Source: Actinomadura sp. K4S16
GTDB lineage: Bacteria; Actinomycetota; Actinomycetes; Streptosporangiales; Streptosporangiaceae
Assembly (NCBI RefSeq): GCF_008327685.1
Contig: NZ_BDDE01000014.1
Location: 124,001-188,000, forward strand
Direction of reading: 5' to 3'
DNA length: 64,000 nt
Position 1 is the first letter of the stretch. The number at the start of each line of letters is the position of its first letter. This document shows positions 1-8,518 of the stretch, piece by piece. The notes beneath the pieces are model-generated. The model saw only the letters and a list, made by a program, of their open reading frames with translations, had not been told where the DNA came from and searched no databases. Position numbers and translations under genes: made by a program.

Positions 1-2
1 CA

Positions 3-50
3 TCTGCCTCACGGAGTCATGTCGCACGGATTATGGAGGCCATGAAGTGA
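3..50 (+). CDS. C-terminal end of an XRE/DUF5753-type regulator (5' truncated)
   Basis: The third frame is open from the window edge to the TGA at 48-50 and reads as a short charged helix ending in ARIMEAMK. This stop overlaps the GTG start of the DUF397 gene at 47. In actinomycetes DUF397 genes usually follow, and often overlap, an XRE-family helix-turn-helix regulator with a DUF5753 domain. The call rests on that context and on the ending, since only 15 codons are visible. Confidence 0.45.
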   Translation, partial: SASRSHVARIMEAMK

Positions 51-232
51 TCGAATGGCGGAAGGCCAGCCGGAGCAACGCGTCCGGGAACGAATGCGTG
101 GAGGTGGCCGCCCTCCCGCAGGGACGCGGCATCAGGGACAGCAAGGCACCCGACACCGGACACCTCACCCTCTCCCCCGCGAGCTTCGCCCAACTCGTCA
201 CCCGCGTGAAGCGCGGAGACCTGGACCTCTAA
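47..232 (+). CDS. DUF397 domain-containing protein
   Basis: This 61-residue protein is essentially one DUF397 domain. It starts with the typical W-R-K-A-S-R-S-N segment, then has a C-V-E-V-A strand, an I-R-D-S-K-A turn and a final F-A-Q-L-V segment. The GTG start at 47 overlaps the TGA of the upstream reading frame, and the GGAGG at 35-39 sits 7 bases before it. DUF397 proteins are small partners of adjacent XRE regulators in developmental and antibiotic-control loci (Streptomyces bldB is a related example). Family known; its role here is inferred from the pairing. Confidence 0.9.
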   Translation: MIEWRKASRSNASGNECVEVAALPQGRGIRDSKAPDTGHLTLSPASFAQLVTRVKRGDLDL

Positions 233-250
233 CCCGCCGGACAACACGGA

Positions 251-303
251 CGGCCCCGCCTTCGATCTATGGCGAAACCCGAATCGACGCGAGGGCGGGG
301 CCG
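251..303. terminator. Hairpin terminator after the DUF397 gene
   Basis: CGGCCCCGCC at 251-260 pairs with GGCGGGGCCG at 294-303. An extra ATCGA/TCGAT pairing continues the stem after a small bulge. It lies 19 bp after the DUF397 stop codon. There is no strong U-tract, as is usual in high-GC actinomycetes. Confidence 0.6.
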
Positions 304-568
304 GTCCTGGGCCCTGACGCTGGGCACCAGGACACCCGCTCTCGCAGGCGTGCCGCTCCTGGCAGTCTGTGTCGTTCCGGCCACCTGTGTCTGCGCGTAG
401 GGCACTCCGACTCGCCTGCCTGGCGCGGCCGTTTCTCCTTCTCTCTGTCCGCCCCTCACTCATGGACTCGACGGGTAGCCTCATCGAGGTGCCCGTAGCG
501 ACGGGATGTGGCGGCGCTGGTGGCCGGTGGCCAAGGCGTGGCGAGCCGTTGGCTTATGGATGTGACGC
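304..568. other. Non-coding interval
   Basis: Together with the terminator just before it, this makes up the 336-bp gap between the DUF397 gene and the next gene. Short open frames occur on both strands, but none has convincing codon bias, a ribosome-binding site or a recognisable product. Confidence 0.5.
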
Positions 569-847
569 ATGGACTTGCTGCCTGAGGACGACTTCACCAT
601 CAGGCTTACGCGTGATCAGGCTTTGGTGCTCTCCGACTGGCTCGACCGCATGGAGGGCAGCAAGGAGTTCGCCAAGCTGGTGAACGAAGACCGAGCCGTG
701 TGGTCACCGATCCACCGGATCTCCGGAACGCTGGACAAGTCGCTGGTGGAAATCTTCATGCCCGACTACACGGCCCGTCTCGAGGCCGCCCGAGAGCGGC
801 TCAAGGACACCCTCGGCGACCTTGGCCATCCACCGGCGGAACCCTAG
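569..847 (+). CDS. Small hypothetical protein, 92 residues
   Basis: No family is recognised with certainty. The protein has an acidic start, a run rich in D, W and L around residues 15-30 (LVLSDWLDRM) and a long predicted helix at residues 65-85 (TARLEAARERLKDTLGDL). It has no signal peptide and no membrane segment, so it is probably a cytosolic helical protein. The frame shows the strong third-position G/C bias of a real gene. The ribosome-binding site before ATG 569 is weak. Similar short acidic proteins are scattered through actinomycete genomes without assigned function. Confidence 0.65.
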   Translation: MDLLPEDDFTIRLTRDQALVLSDWLDRMEGSKEFAKLVNEDRAVWSPIHRISGTLDKSLVEIFMPDYTARLEAARERLKDTLGDLGHPPAEP

Positions 848-882
848 AGCCCATGTCGCGCCTGCTGGAGTTGTCCGCGATC

Positions 883-1947
883 TCAGGTGCGGGTGCCGGG
901 GCGGTCGACGATCTTCTGGGTCACTTCCGCGTACCACGACAGGACGGTGCCCGGCTTCGTCGTGTACGGCTTGCCGTCATCGCCCTTATAGGTGTGCGGG
1001 TACACGACGTCCTCGCGAGAGCCCAGGTAGGCGTAGGTGGTGGGGTCGAGGATGATGCTGGTCTGTTCGCCCACGTCGTTGGTGCGGGCGAAGGCGACGC
1101 CTGGGCGGCCGGCGGCGTCCCGTACGTTCTTCCGCAGCGTCACGCCCTCGACCTTGGGCAGTGCACGGTAGACGGCCGCTCGCAGCTTGGGCGGCGACGG
1201 GTCGCGGAGGATGTCGTCCATGGTTTCGAAGACGTCCTCGGCGGACGTCTCGCCGACCTGGGTCGGATACCGGGCCGTGGACAGGCGATGCAGGAGTGCG
1301 CCGGGCGCCGTGGGCAGCGTGTCGTAGTTGCCGAGGTTGAACAGCGGTCCATTCGTGTGGTTCTTCAGGTCGTACGGGGCGGCGGGGAATACGCGCAGTT
1401 TGCCGCCGAAATAGTGGGCCCGGCCGCCACCGTCGACACGGTGCCAGTCCTCGAACGTTATCCGGGAATTGACGTCGACGCCCTTCCACCAAGTGCTCAT
1501 GTCGAAGCCGCCCGCGCTTACCGCACGCGTGTAGACCCACTGCTTGGGACCGGGTTTGCGGTACGGCTGCCGCTCGGCGGCATGGGCGGCGCGTGAGCCC
1601 AGTTCGACCGCGCTGGCCAGCCGGACGTCAGGGAACGGCTTGACGTCCGGGGTGGGAAGCGCCGTTGAGGCATGTGTCGGACGTGGCGGCCCGTCGGAAT
1701 CGTGCAGGATGACCACGCCCGCCACGGCGCTCGCTGCCAGGATCGCCCCGGTCGACAGGACCCATGGTGTGAACCGTCCAAAGGCAGGGCGTCTGATCCG
1801 GCCCCGGATGGTCCCGCCTGCGGGCCGGGGGGCGGGGCCGTCGGCGGCGGCCAGCGCGCGCAGGCCGCGCCGCACCGACTCCTCGGCTTCGGCGGACATC
1901 GGCGGAACGGTCTTGCGGAACTCCCGCACCTTCGTGAGTTCGTCCAT
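883..1947 (-). CDS. CU044_5270-type membrane protein partnered with a sigma factor
   Basis: This 354-residue protein has a cytoplasmic N-terminus of about 60 residues, one membrane segment at about residues 62-82 (STGAILAASAVAGVVIL) and a large exported C-terminal domain. That layout matches the CU044_5270 family, which is usually encoded directly after an ECF-type sigma factor. Its ATG at 1947-1945 shares one base with the TGA of the sigma gene, so the two are translationally coupled. By analogy the cytoplasmic part may hold the sigma factor and the exported part may sense an envelope signal; this is inference, and no zinc-anti-sigma HxxxCxxC motif is visible. A longer frame upstream is only the overlap with the sigma gene. 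Confidence 0.85.
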   Translation of the reverse strand: MDELTKVREFRKTVPPMSAEAEESVRRGLRALAAADGPAPRPAGGTIRGRIRRPAFGRFTPWVLSTGAILAASAVAGVVILHDSDGPPRPTHASTALPTPDVKPFPDVRLASAVELGSRAAHAAERQPYRKPGPKQWVYTRAVSAGGFDMSTWWKGVDVNSRITFEDWHRVDGGGRAHYFGGKLRVFPAAPYDLKNHTNGPLFNLGNYDTLPTAPGALLHRLSTARYPTQVGETSAEDVFETMDDILRDPSPPKLRAAVYRALPKVEGVTLRKNVRDAAGRPGVAFARTNDVGEQTSIILDPTTYAYLGSREDVVYPHTYKGDDGKPYTTKPGTVLSWYAEVTQKIVDRPGTRT

Positions 1948-2543
1948 CAGTGCTCCTCTCCGATCGAATCCACGTCGCCGAGCGCCCCGCGGATCTTGCG
2001 GCGGGCCCGGTTGAGGCGGGAGCGGACGGTGCCGACGGGAACGTCCAGCGCCGCCGCGACCTCCTCGTAGCTGAGTTCGGCCCAGGCGACCAGCAGCAGC
2101 ACGTCGCGGTCGCGGCGGTGGAGCGCCGCGATCACCCCGGCCAGGCGGCGGTCCTCGACCTGCGCGTCCACCCGCCGGACGACGGTCTCCGCGAGCGGCT
2201 CGGGGAGCGGGTCGAGTCCCGTGCGCCGGAGTGCCCGGTACATGCGTTCCTCGGTGCGCCGGTGCCGCGCGATGAGGTTGGTCTCGATCCCGTACAGCCA
2301 AGGCCGCGCCACCGGCTGCGCCAGGTCGTAGGAGGCGCGCTGCCGGAACGCGACGAAAAATGTCTCGGCGACGATGTCCTCAGCCGTCTGCCAGCCGAGC
2401 CGTCGCGCCGCGTACTGCTGGATCTGGCTGCCGTACCGTTCGAACAGCACCGAAAAGGTCTCCGGTTCGGTCAGCGAGTGCCGGATCACCTCCGCGTCGC
2501 TCAGGACCCGCGCCGTTCGCTGATCGGCGGCGGCGCCGGTCAC
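1947..2543 (-). CDS. ECF-type RNA polymerase sigma factor
   Basis: This 198-residue protein directs RNA polymerase to a specific promoter set. Region 2 lies at about residues 28-95 (FSVLFERYGSQIQQYAARRL, then the AEDIVAETFFVAF core-binding helix and a WLYGIETNLI stretch). Region 4 lies at about residues 135-190, with the helix-turn-helix LSYEEVAAALDVPVGTVRSR. It has no extra C-terminal domain. The gene is first in a two-gene operon with the membrane protein that follows, overlapping by one base. The promoter must lie in the 372-bp region upstream. Autoregulation is likely for this class but not demonstrated here. Confidence 0.93.
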   Translation of the reverse strand: MTGAAADQRTARVLSDAEVIRHSLTEPETFSVLFERYGSQIQQYAARRLGWQTAEDIVAETFFVAFRQRASYDLAQPVARPWLYGIETNLIARHRRTEERMYRALRRTGLDPLPEPLAETVVRRVDAQVEDRRLAGVIAALHRRDRDVLLLVAWAELSYEEVAAALDVPVGTVRSRLNRARRKIRGALGDVDSIGEEH

Positions 2544-2915
2544 GGGGTGGGCCCATCTCGATGCGTCATGGCGTCCCTTCGTGTGGTTGCGATGGGTTGT
2601 TGCCCGAATTCGCCAAACGAGTTCACGCGCTTATTCGCCCTGCTCCGGTACATGCGAGTCCTTCTGCGTCTATCTGCGTCCATCCGCCGTCGCGGCCGAG
2701 CCGACATCGGGGCGGCGCGGCGGGTCCGGTTGGCGTGTTCGGTGCTGGACGTCGCCCCACATCGCTGGTTGGTCGGCAGGCGCTGTTCGGGCTGGTTCCA
2801 GAAAGTTCTGGGATTTCGTGGCCGGGGATGTCGAGAGGGGAGGGGTGGCTCCGTCCCAGGGGCACGGGCGGCCGCGAACGGGGCGCTCGACGACGCGAGC
2901 CAAGGAGCGATGACC
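2544..2915. other. Divergent promoter region of sigma factor and PPOX gene
   Basis: This 372-bp interval separates two divergently transcribed genes and must carry both promoters. It is less GC-biased than its neighbours (for example around 2605-2640). I see no convincing gene, terminator or strong palindrome in it. Confidence 0.5.
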
Positions 2916-3413
2916 ATGGAGCAGCACGAGATCGACGAGATCCTCAGCCGGCCGTTCAGCCAGGAGCTGCTGGCCCGCGATCTGACCCGCCTGGCCTATG
3001 TCGCCGAGGACGGCACGCCCCGCAACGTGCCGATCGCGTTTACCTGGAACGGCTCGCAGATCGTCCTGTGCACCAGCAAGAACGCCCCGAAACTGCGCCA
3101 CCTGCGGCAGCGTCCCGAGGTCGCGCTGACGATCGACACCGAGGTGCACCCGCCGAAGATCCTGCTCATCCGGGGACGCGCCGAGCTCGACGTCGTCGAC
3201 GGCATCCCGGACGAGTACCTCCAGATGAACGGCAGCTACGAGATGACGCCCGAGCAGCGCGTCGAGTGGGAGGCCGAGGTCCGCTCGCTCTACGACGGCA
3301 TGGTCCGGATCGTCGTCACCCCGATCTGGGTGAAGCTCATCGACTTCGAGACCACGCTCCCCAGCGCGGTCGAGGAGCTGGTCCGGGAGCGGGCCGAACG
3401 CCAGAACGCCTGA
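2916..3413 (+). CDS. Pyridoxamine 5'-phosphate oxidase-fold flavin/F420 protein
   Basis: This 165-residue protein has the split-barrel PPOX fold: an N-terminal helix, then LARLAYVAEDGTPRN-like strands, PIAFTWNGSQIVLCTS and KLRHLRQRPEVALTI. These are typical of small actinobacterial FMN- or F420-dependent oxidoreductases. Its substrate cannot be told from sequence. ATG 2916 is preferred over ATG 2910 because AAGGAG at 2902-2907 is 8 bases from the former and only 2 from the latter. It stands alone, divergent from the sigma factor operon. Confidence 0.9.
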   Translation: MEQHEIDEILSRPFSQELLARDLTRLAYVAEDGTPRNVPIAFTWNGSQIVLCTSKNAPKLRHLRQRPEVALTIDTEVHPPKILLIRGRAELDVVDGIPDEYLQMNGSYEMTPEQRVEWEAEVRSLYDGMVRIVVTPIWVKLIDFETTLPSAVEELVRERAERQNA

Positions 3414-3452
3414 TTCGCCCGCATGGACTCAGGGTCGACTCATCCCCTTGGT

Positions 3453-3824
3453 TCAGACAGAGCTGGCCGCCAGCAGCAGCCCGGCCGAACTGGTCAGCAG
3501 GACTGGGCAGATCTTGAACCAGACGACCGGCGTGCGGGCGCCGGTGAGAGTCGTCAGTGCCGCGAGGACGAGGAGCGCCCCCGCGATGACACGGTAGGTC
3601 CAGTCGGCGGCGGACGTCCCGCCGCCGACCGCCGTGACCACGATGACCAGCACGGCGAACGACCACATGGACACGGCCTCGGCCAGCCACTCCTGGGTCA
3701 GCACCCTTCGGTTGTCCTCACTGATCTCACCGAACCCGGCGACGACCGCCCTGGTGGGAATCGCATGCGAGATCCCCCACAGACCGACCAGGCCTGCGGC
3801 GAGGTAGGCGAGAGCCTCCTCCAT
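3453..3824 (-). CDS. Small four-helix membrane protein
   Basis: This 123-residue integral membrane protein has about four hydrophobic segments: residues 4-20, 45-62, 74-92 and 103-120. Between the first two lies a conserved-looking polar stretch (AVVAGFGEISEDNRRVLTQEW). Related small membrane proteins of about 120 residues occur in many actinomycetes without known function. Upstream in-frame starts exist at 3839 (ATG) and 3845 (GTG). I chose 3824 because it matches the usual family length and opens directly into the first membrane helix. Confidence 0.75.
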   Translation of the reverse strand: MEEALAYLAAGLVGLWGISHAIPTRAVVAGFGEISEDNRRVLTQEWLAEAVSMWSFAVLVIVVTAVGGGTSAADWTYRVIAGALLVLAALTTLTGARTPVVWFKICPVLLTSSAGLLLAASSV

Positions 3825-3947
3825 GCCACCACCGTCCATAGCCACCCGTCCCGGCCTGGTCGAGAGCCCTTCGCACCGGACACCTGACAGAGGAAGGCGG
3901 TCGGTATCGAGTCTTGTCGGCTGACAGGTCCCGTGCTTCCGATCCGG

Positions 3948-4625
3948 TCAGCCCATGCGGTCGGACCAGCAGGCCGCGACCGCATAAGGACCGGTGGATG
4001 TGTTACTGGAGACCACCTTGCCGTTCACGCTGATGCGACAGGTGACCGAGCCTCGCTCACCTGTGTTCTGAACGTCGAGCGAAACCACGTCAAAGCCGCT
4101 GATCTTCCGGGACGCCGTCTGGCGCCACGGCAGTGACCGGCCGTTGGCCTGCCCGGAGTCCTGGCCGAACGAATAGGCGATGTCTGCGCGGGCCGCACCG
4201 CCGGAGCCTTCGGCCTCCAGCACGACGCGGGTCTGCTTCTCCGCCGTCTCGTTGGCGAATACGACCAGGAAGATGACGACGACCGCCCCGATCACGATGC
4301 CGAGATAGCCGAGGACCAGGCCCGCGATCGCCATGCCCCTGCCGCTCTGGCCGGACCTCTTGATCTGGGAGAGCGACACGTGCCCGAAGATGACCGCCAG
4401 GATGCTGCCGAGCCAGCCCAGCCAAGTGATGCCGAGGATCAACGAGACGATGGCCAGGGCGTTGGTGCTTCCCGGCTGCGGCTGCCCACGAGGCGCCCCA
4501 GGCGGTGGCCCTCCGGGCGGCGGCGGACCTCCCGGAGGCGGCGCCCCAGGAGGCGGCCCCTCAGAGGGCGGCCCTCCGGGTGGAGGAGCTCCGCGGTCTC
4601 CGTACCCACCGCCCGGCACGGACAT
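3948..4625 (-). CDS. DUF4190 membrane protein with MmpS-like exported domain
   Basis: The 225-residue protein has three parts. Residues 1-55 are a cytoplasmic Gly/Pro-rich tail with PPPGGPP repeats. Residues 55-125 hold a DUF4190 pair of membrane helices separated by a short FGHVSLSQIKRSGQSGRG loop. Residues 126-225 form an exported domain resembling MmpS proteins, ending in VTCRISVNGKVV and GPYAVAACW with a probable disulfide. GGGAGGT lies 5 bases before the ATG. Such proteins are common in actinomycetes and presumably act at the cell surface; the exact role is unknown. The tail lowers complexity but keeps the frame intact. Confidence 0.85.
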   Translation of the reverse strand: MSVPGGGYGDRGAPPPGGPPSEGPPPGAPPPGGPPPPGGPPPGAPRGQPQPGSTNALAIVSLILGITWLGWLGSILAVIFGHVSLSQIKRSGQSGRGMAIAGLVLGYLGIVIGAVVVIFLVVFANETAEKQTRVVLEAEGSGGAARADIAYSFGQDSGQANGRSLPWRQTASRKISGFDVVSLDVQNTGERGSVTCRISVNGKVVSSNTSTGPYAVAACWSDRMG

Positions 4626-4658
4626 GACGACCTCCCAGGAACGACCTTCCCCGGTCAG

Positions 4659-5374
4659 CTACCCAAGGTGATCATCCATTACACTCCGCGCAATCGGCGC
4701 CTCCGCCGTCGGCGTCCGCGCGCCGGGTTCGGGTGGGACGTCCATCAGCCTGCGAGCCCTGAGCGTCCGGGCGAGAACGAACACGGCGACGGCCGCCGCC
4801 GCGACGCAGACGATGGCCTCCGCGGTGGTGTGAGCGCCGGTCCGCCCCGGCTCCGAGACGCGCAGCAGCAGCGTCTGCGCCACCGCGCCGGCCGGCACCG
4901 CCAGACCCGCGAACATCCCGATCAGGCCTTTCCGGACGACCTGCGACCCGATGGCGCCGAGTAGCGGTCCGAGGACGAGGCTCGCGATCGACCACACGAC
5001 CATCTCGACCAGATGGCTCGACAGTGGCTCGCGGCGCAGCGGGGCGTCCGCGCAGAAGTACCCCACCGATGCGCCCAGGAGGGCCAGCGCGCCGCAGGCC
5101 GCCCCGATCGGTGCCGCGCGCTCGGCGCCGCGTCTGGCCACACCGCGTACCAGCCCGTCAGGACGGCCGGCGCGGCCCATGACCACCCGGCGTCGAAGAG
5201 GATGCTCGACACCTTCAGCGCCGGGACGAAAGGGGAGTCGGCGAGCCCGCGGCCGAACGTCCCGTACTCCGACGAGAGATCGTTGACGAGGGAGGTCCCA
5301 GCCCCGAAGAGCGCCCCGGACGCTGTGGCGACGATGGCGACATACAAGGCTGGCTTTTCCGGCATGCCGCGCAT
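4659..5374 (-). pseudogene. DUF6518-type membrane protein gene broken by a -1 frameshift
   Basis: Two overlapping minus-strand frames together encode one multi-pass membrane protein. The first (from ATG 5374) runs through KPALYVAIVATASGALFGAG and the DAGWSWAAPAVLTGWYA segment. The second carries AAPIGAACGALALLGASVGY, VVWSIASLVLGPLLGAIGSQ and two more helices down to the TAG at 4659. The natural join falls at about 5141-5147, inside a G-rich stretch. Restoring one G there would read GWYAGVARRGAERAAPIG and give about 238 residues. The arrangement matches the DUF6518 family as I know it. Either the gene is dead or the assembly lost a base. Confidence 0.75.
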
Positions 5375-5456
5375 TCTGCCAATCGACGATGAGGGCGGCC
5401 GACGGGAAAGCCGCGACGGCCGGGCGCCTTAGACGGGTGCCTGTCGGTACGTCCGG

Positions 5457-8306
5457 TCACCCAGGTGTGCTTTGGTCTGCTGCCGTTTGTAGGCGGAGGT
5501 CGTTGGCGACTGCGAGGGCCAGTGCGATGCCGTCTGCGGCGCGGGCGCCGTGTTGCCAGGCTTCGGTGTAGGCCGCCGGGTCCAGGCTCTCGCGCACCCG
5601 GGTCTCGGTGCGGGTGTGGTGAAGGTGGAAGGGGCGGAGTCCGGTGAGCGCGGCGCCGGTCACCTGGCGCTGGCGGCGCGCGGCCCCCAGCAGGCGGGCG
5701 GCGTGATGGTGGTTCCCTAGGACGCTCGCCGTCCAGGCGAGCGTCTCGACGCCCCAAGCAGGGCCCCAGCGGTCGTTCATGGCCCGTTGCCGCAGGAGGG
5801 CGTCGCAGAGTGGTGTGAGCGCAGTCGCCGGGTCGCCGTGCAGGAGGGCGGTGAGGCCCGTGGCCCATTGGGCCCAGGTGCGCGCCCACTCGGCTCCGGA
5901 GGCGTCGGCCTCGGCTACATAGGTTTCGCATGCGGACACGGCGGTGCTCTGGTGCCCGAGGAACGCGGCCGCCATCGCCCAGAACATGGTGGCCATGTGG
6001 GCGTCGCCGATGTGGCCCGCGTCCCGCAGGCCCTCGCGGGCGCGGGCCAACCGCTCGATGCAGGCGGGGTCACCGTGCGCCAGCAGCATCTGGACGCCCT
6101 CGACATAGGCCACGGGGGGAGCCTGCGCGCCCAGGTCGCGGCACTCGTTCATGAACGTCTCGGCGGCCGCCTGGTCCCCCTGGATGGACGCGATGAAGGC
6201 CTTCATGACCGTCACCATGATCGTCTCTTCGCGGACGCCGGGGCCGAGACCGGCCGCGAGGCTTTCGAGCCAGTGGCGCGCCTCGCCCAGCGTTCCGCTG
6301 AAGAACCAGGACCGGGTGCGCGTGAGGTCGGCGGCGATGTCCGCGCCGGTCCGGACCCGGTCCGGGCGGTTGACGCAGAACCCCAGGGCGGCGCGGAAGT
6401 TGGGCACCTCCGTGCGCAGCCGGTCCAGCCATTCGACTTCTCGCGGGCTGCACCAGTCGGCGGCGGCGCCCGCCGCGAGGGAGTGGTAGTGGTCGCTGTG
6501 GCGTATGCGGTACCCGGCGGCGTCGCCGTCCCTCCGGAGCCGGTCGAGCCCGTACTGGCGGATGGTCTCCAGCAGCCGGTAGCGCGCGGAGCGGCCGTCG
6601 CCGTCGACCACCACGACGGACTTGTGGATGAGGCCGGTGATCAGGTCGAGCACGTCGGCCCGGGCGATGCCGTCGCCCGCGCACACGGCCTCGGCCGCCC
6701 GGAGGTCGAAACTGCCGGCGAAGACCGACAGCCGGGGCCACAGCCGGCGCTCCCCTGGCGTGCACAGGTTGTAGCTCAGGTCCATGACACCGCGCAGCGT
6801 GCGGCGGTAGCGGTCCGTCGCGGGCGACTGGGGGACGGACAGCAGCCGGAAGCGGTCCTCCAGGCGTTCGAGGATCTCCTCGACGGTGAGGGACGTCAGG
6901 CGGACCGCCGCCAGTTCGATGGCCAGCGGGATGCCGTCCAGGCGCCGGCAGAGTTCGGCGGCGGAACCGCCGTCCCGCAAGGGAGCGGCACACGCCGCCG
7001 CCCGGTCGCTCAGCAGGCGGACGGCCTCGCACGCGCCTCCGTCACCGCCGGGCCGGAGCGTCAGGCCGGAGACGAGCAGGACGTGCTCGCCCGGTACGCC
7101 CAGCCGCTCACGGCTGGTGGCGAGCACCCGGAGGCTCGGCGCCGCGCACAGCAACCGCTGGACGAGCCGCGCCACGGCGTCGACCAGATGCTCGCAGTTG
7201 TCGAGCACGAGCAGCAGGTGCCGATCGCGCACGTGGTCGGCCAGGGCGTCCATCGCGGACCGCACGGACTGGTCGCGGAGCCCCAGCGCCTCGGCGACGG
7301 CGCGCGCCACCAGCGTCGAGTCCGTCAGCGCGGCCAGGTCGGCCAGCCATACCCCGTCGGGGAAGTGCGGCCTCATCTGCCCGGCGGCGCGCAGGGCCAT
7401 CCTCGTCTTGCCGACTCCGCCGACTCCGGTCAGGGTGACCAGGCGCGACGCGCGCAGCAGGCGGCGCGTCTCGGCCAACTCCATCTCCCGGCCGACGAAG
7501 GACGTCGTCTCGGCGGGCAGATGCCCCTCTCCGGCCGGCGAGCCGCGGCGGGTCGCGGTGAGCTCGGGGGCGGAGGCGAGGATCCGCCGGTGCAGCGTCC
7601 GGAGTTCGTCCCCGGGATCGATCCCCAGTTCGTCGGCGAGGAGGCGGGCGACCTCGCGATAGCGCTCCAGCGCCTCTCCCTGCCGACCGCACTGGTAGAG
7701 GGCCAGCATCTGCTGCGCCCAGAAGCGCTCCCGGAAGGGGTGGCGGCCGGTCAGCCTCCGCAGCTCCGGCAGTACGTCGGCGGGACGTCCGCACCGCATG
7801 ACCGCGTCGATCCACAGCTCCTGCGCGGCGAGATGCCGCTCGCACAGCGCCGGGACGACGTCCTGGAACCGTTCCGCGGGCAGGTCGGCCAAGGGTTCGC
7901 CCCTCCAGAGCGCCAGCGCCTCGCCGAGCAGCTCCGCGGCGCTGTCGGGGTCGCCTGCGGACGACGCGGCGGCCCCCTGCCGGACGAGGGCGTCGAACCG
8001 GCGCGCGTCCACGCCCTCGGGCGGCACCTTGAGCACGTAACCGCGACGATCGGTGACCACGATGCCCGGGCCGAGCGTCCGGCGGAGCCGCAGGACGTAG
8101 TTCTGGACGGCGTTCCGCGCACCCTGGGGCGGGTCGTCGCCCCACAGCCGGAACGCGAGGGCGTCCACCGAGACGATCCGGCCCGCGTCGACGAGCAGCG
8201 CCGCAAGAAGGACGCGGTGCTGACCGGCGCGGATCGGCACGCGCACGCCGTCGCGCACGGCCTCGAGAGGCCCCAAGATCCCGAACTCGTACCGGGGGTT
8301 CACCAT
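5457..8306 (-). CDS. SARP-type (BTAD/AfsR-like) transcriptional regulator with NB-ARC ATPase and TPR region
   Basis: This 949-residue regulator has an OmpR-type winged helix at about 20-93, a BTAD domain at about 98-243 and an NTPase of the STAND/NB-ARC type from about 265. Walker A is GVGGVGKT at 294-301, and a Walker B stretch LLLVLDNCEHL follows. The C-terminal third is helical with TPR-like Ala-rich repeats. AfsR/SARP proteins activate secondary-metabolite or developmental genes after ATP-dependent oligomerisation; the target here is unknown and no biosynthetic cluster is adjacent. ATG 8306 is chosen because the upstream extension needs a TTG start. The gene is divergent from a secreted lectin gene, with a palindrome between them. 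Confidence 0.93.
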   Translation of the reverse strand: MVNPRYEFGILGPLEAVRDGVRVPIRAGQHRVLLAALLVDAGRIVSVDALAFRLWGDDPPQGARNAVQNYVLRLRRTLGPGIVVTDRRGYVLKVPPEGVDARRFDALVRQGAAASSAGDPDSAAELLGEALALWRGEPLADLPAERFQDVVPALCERHLAAQELWIDAVMRCGRPADVLPELRRLTGRHPFRERFWAQQMLALYQCGRQGEALERYREVARLLADELGIDPGDELRTLHRRILASAPELTATRRGSPAGEGHLPAETTSFVGREMELAETRRLLRASRLVTLTGVGGVGKTRMALRAAGQMRPHFPDGVWLADLAALTDSTLVARAVAEALGLRDQSVRSAMDALADHVRDRHLLLVLDNCEHLVDAVARLVQRLLCAAPSLRVLATSRERLGVPGEHVLLVSGLTLRPGGDGGACEAVRLLSDRAAACAAPLRDGGSAAELCRRLDGIPLAIELAAVRLTSLTVEEILERLEDRFRLLSVPQSPATDRYRRTLRGVMDLSYNLCTPGERRLWPRLSVFAGSFDLRAAEAVCAGDGIARADVLDLITGLIHKSVVVVDGDGRSARYRLLETIRQYGLDRLRRDGDAAGYRIRHSDHYHSLAAGAAADWCSPREVEWLDRLRTEVPNFRAALGFCVNRPDRVRTGADIAADLTRTRSWFFSGTLGEARHWLESLAAGLGPGVREETIMVTVMKAFIASIQGDQAAAETFMNECRDLGAQAPPVAYVEGVQMLLAHGDPACIERLARAREGLRDAGHIGDAHMATMFWAMAAAFLGHQSTAVSACETYVAEADASGAEWARTWAQWATGLTALLHGDPATALTPLCDALLRQRAMNDRWGPAWGVETLAWTASVLGNHHHAARLLGAARRQRQVTGAALTGLRPFHLHHTRTETRVRESLDPAAYTEAWQHGARAADGIALALAVANDLRLQTAADQSTPG

Positions 8307-8320
8307 GCCAAGATATAACA

Positions 8321-8338
8321 ATGCGTTAGTAAACGCAT
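8321..8338. promoter_or_regulatory. 7-bp inverted repeat between regulator and lectin gene
   Basis: ATGCGTT-AGTA-AACGCAT is a perfect inverted repeat. It lies 15 bp before the SARP-type start and about 180 bp before the lectin start, in the only AT-rich patch of the region. It is a candidate operator for autoregulation; binding is inferred. Confidence 0.5.
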
Positions 8339-8518
8339 ACTCTCCGCATCGACCCGCAGATCAGGGGCCAGAGTGACCACGACGTGACCGGGACGACAGC
8401 GCAGGTCGGGATGGTGGAGCGCAAGACGCCGGAGGCGAACCGCCGACGGCGCGACGCTCCCCTCGCTGCGGCGGCGCAACCGCCCGCAGCCGACGAACCC
8501 TCGAAGGGATCCTTACTC

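Noticed and set aside
5457..8306. Marker of a biosynthetic gene cluster
   Set aside because: SARP-type regulators often control clusters, but the neighbouring genes show no polyketide, peptide or other assembly genes.
5787..8318. An 843-codon plus-strand open frame opposite the SARP-type gene
   Set aside because: It is a shadow of the minus-strand gene. The product has no recognisable domain, while the minus strand has clear winged-helix, BTAD and ATPase motifs.
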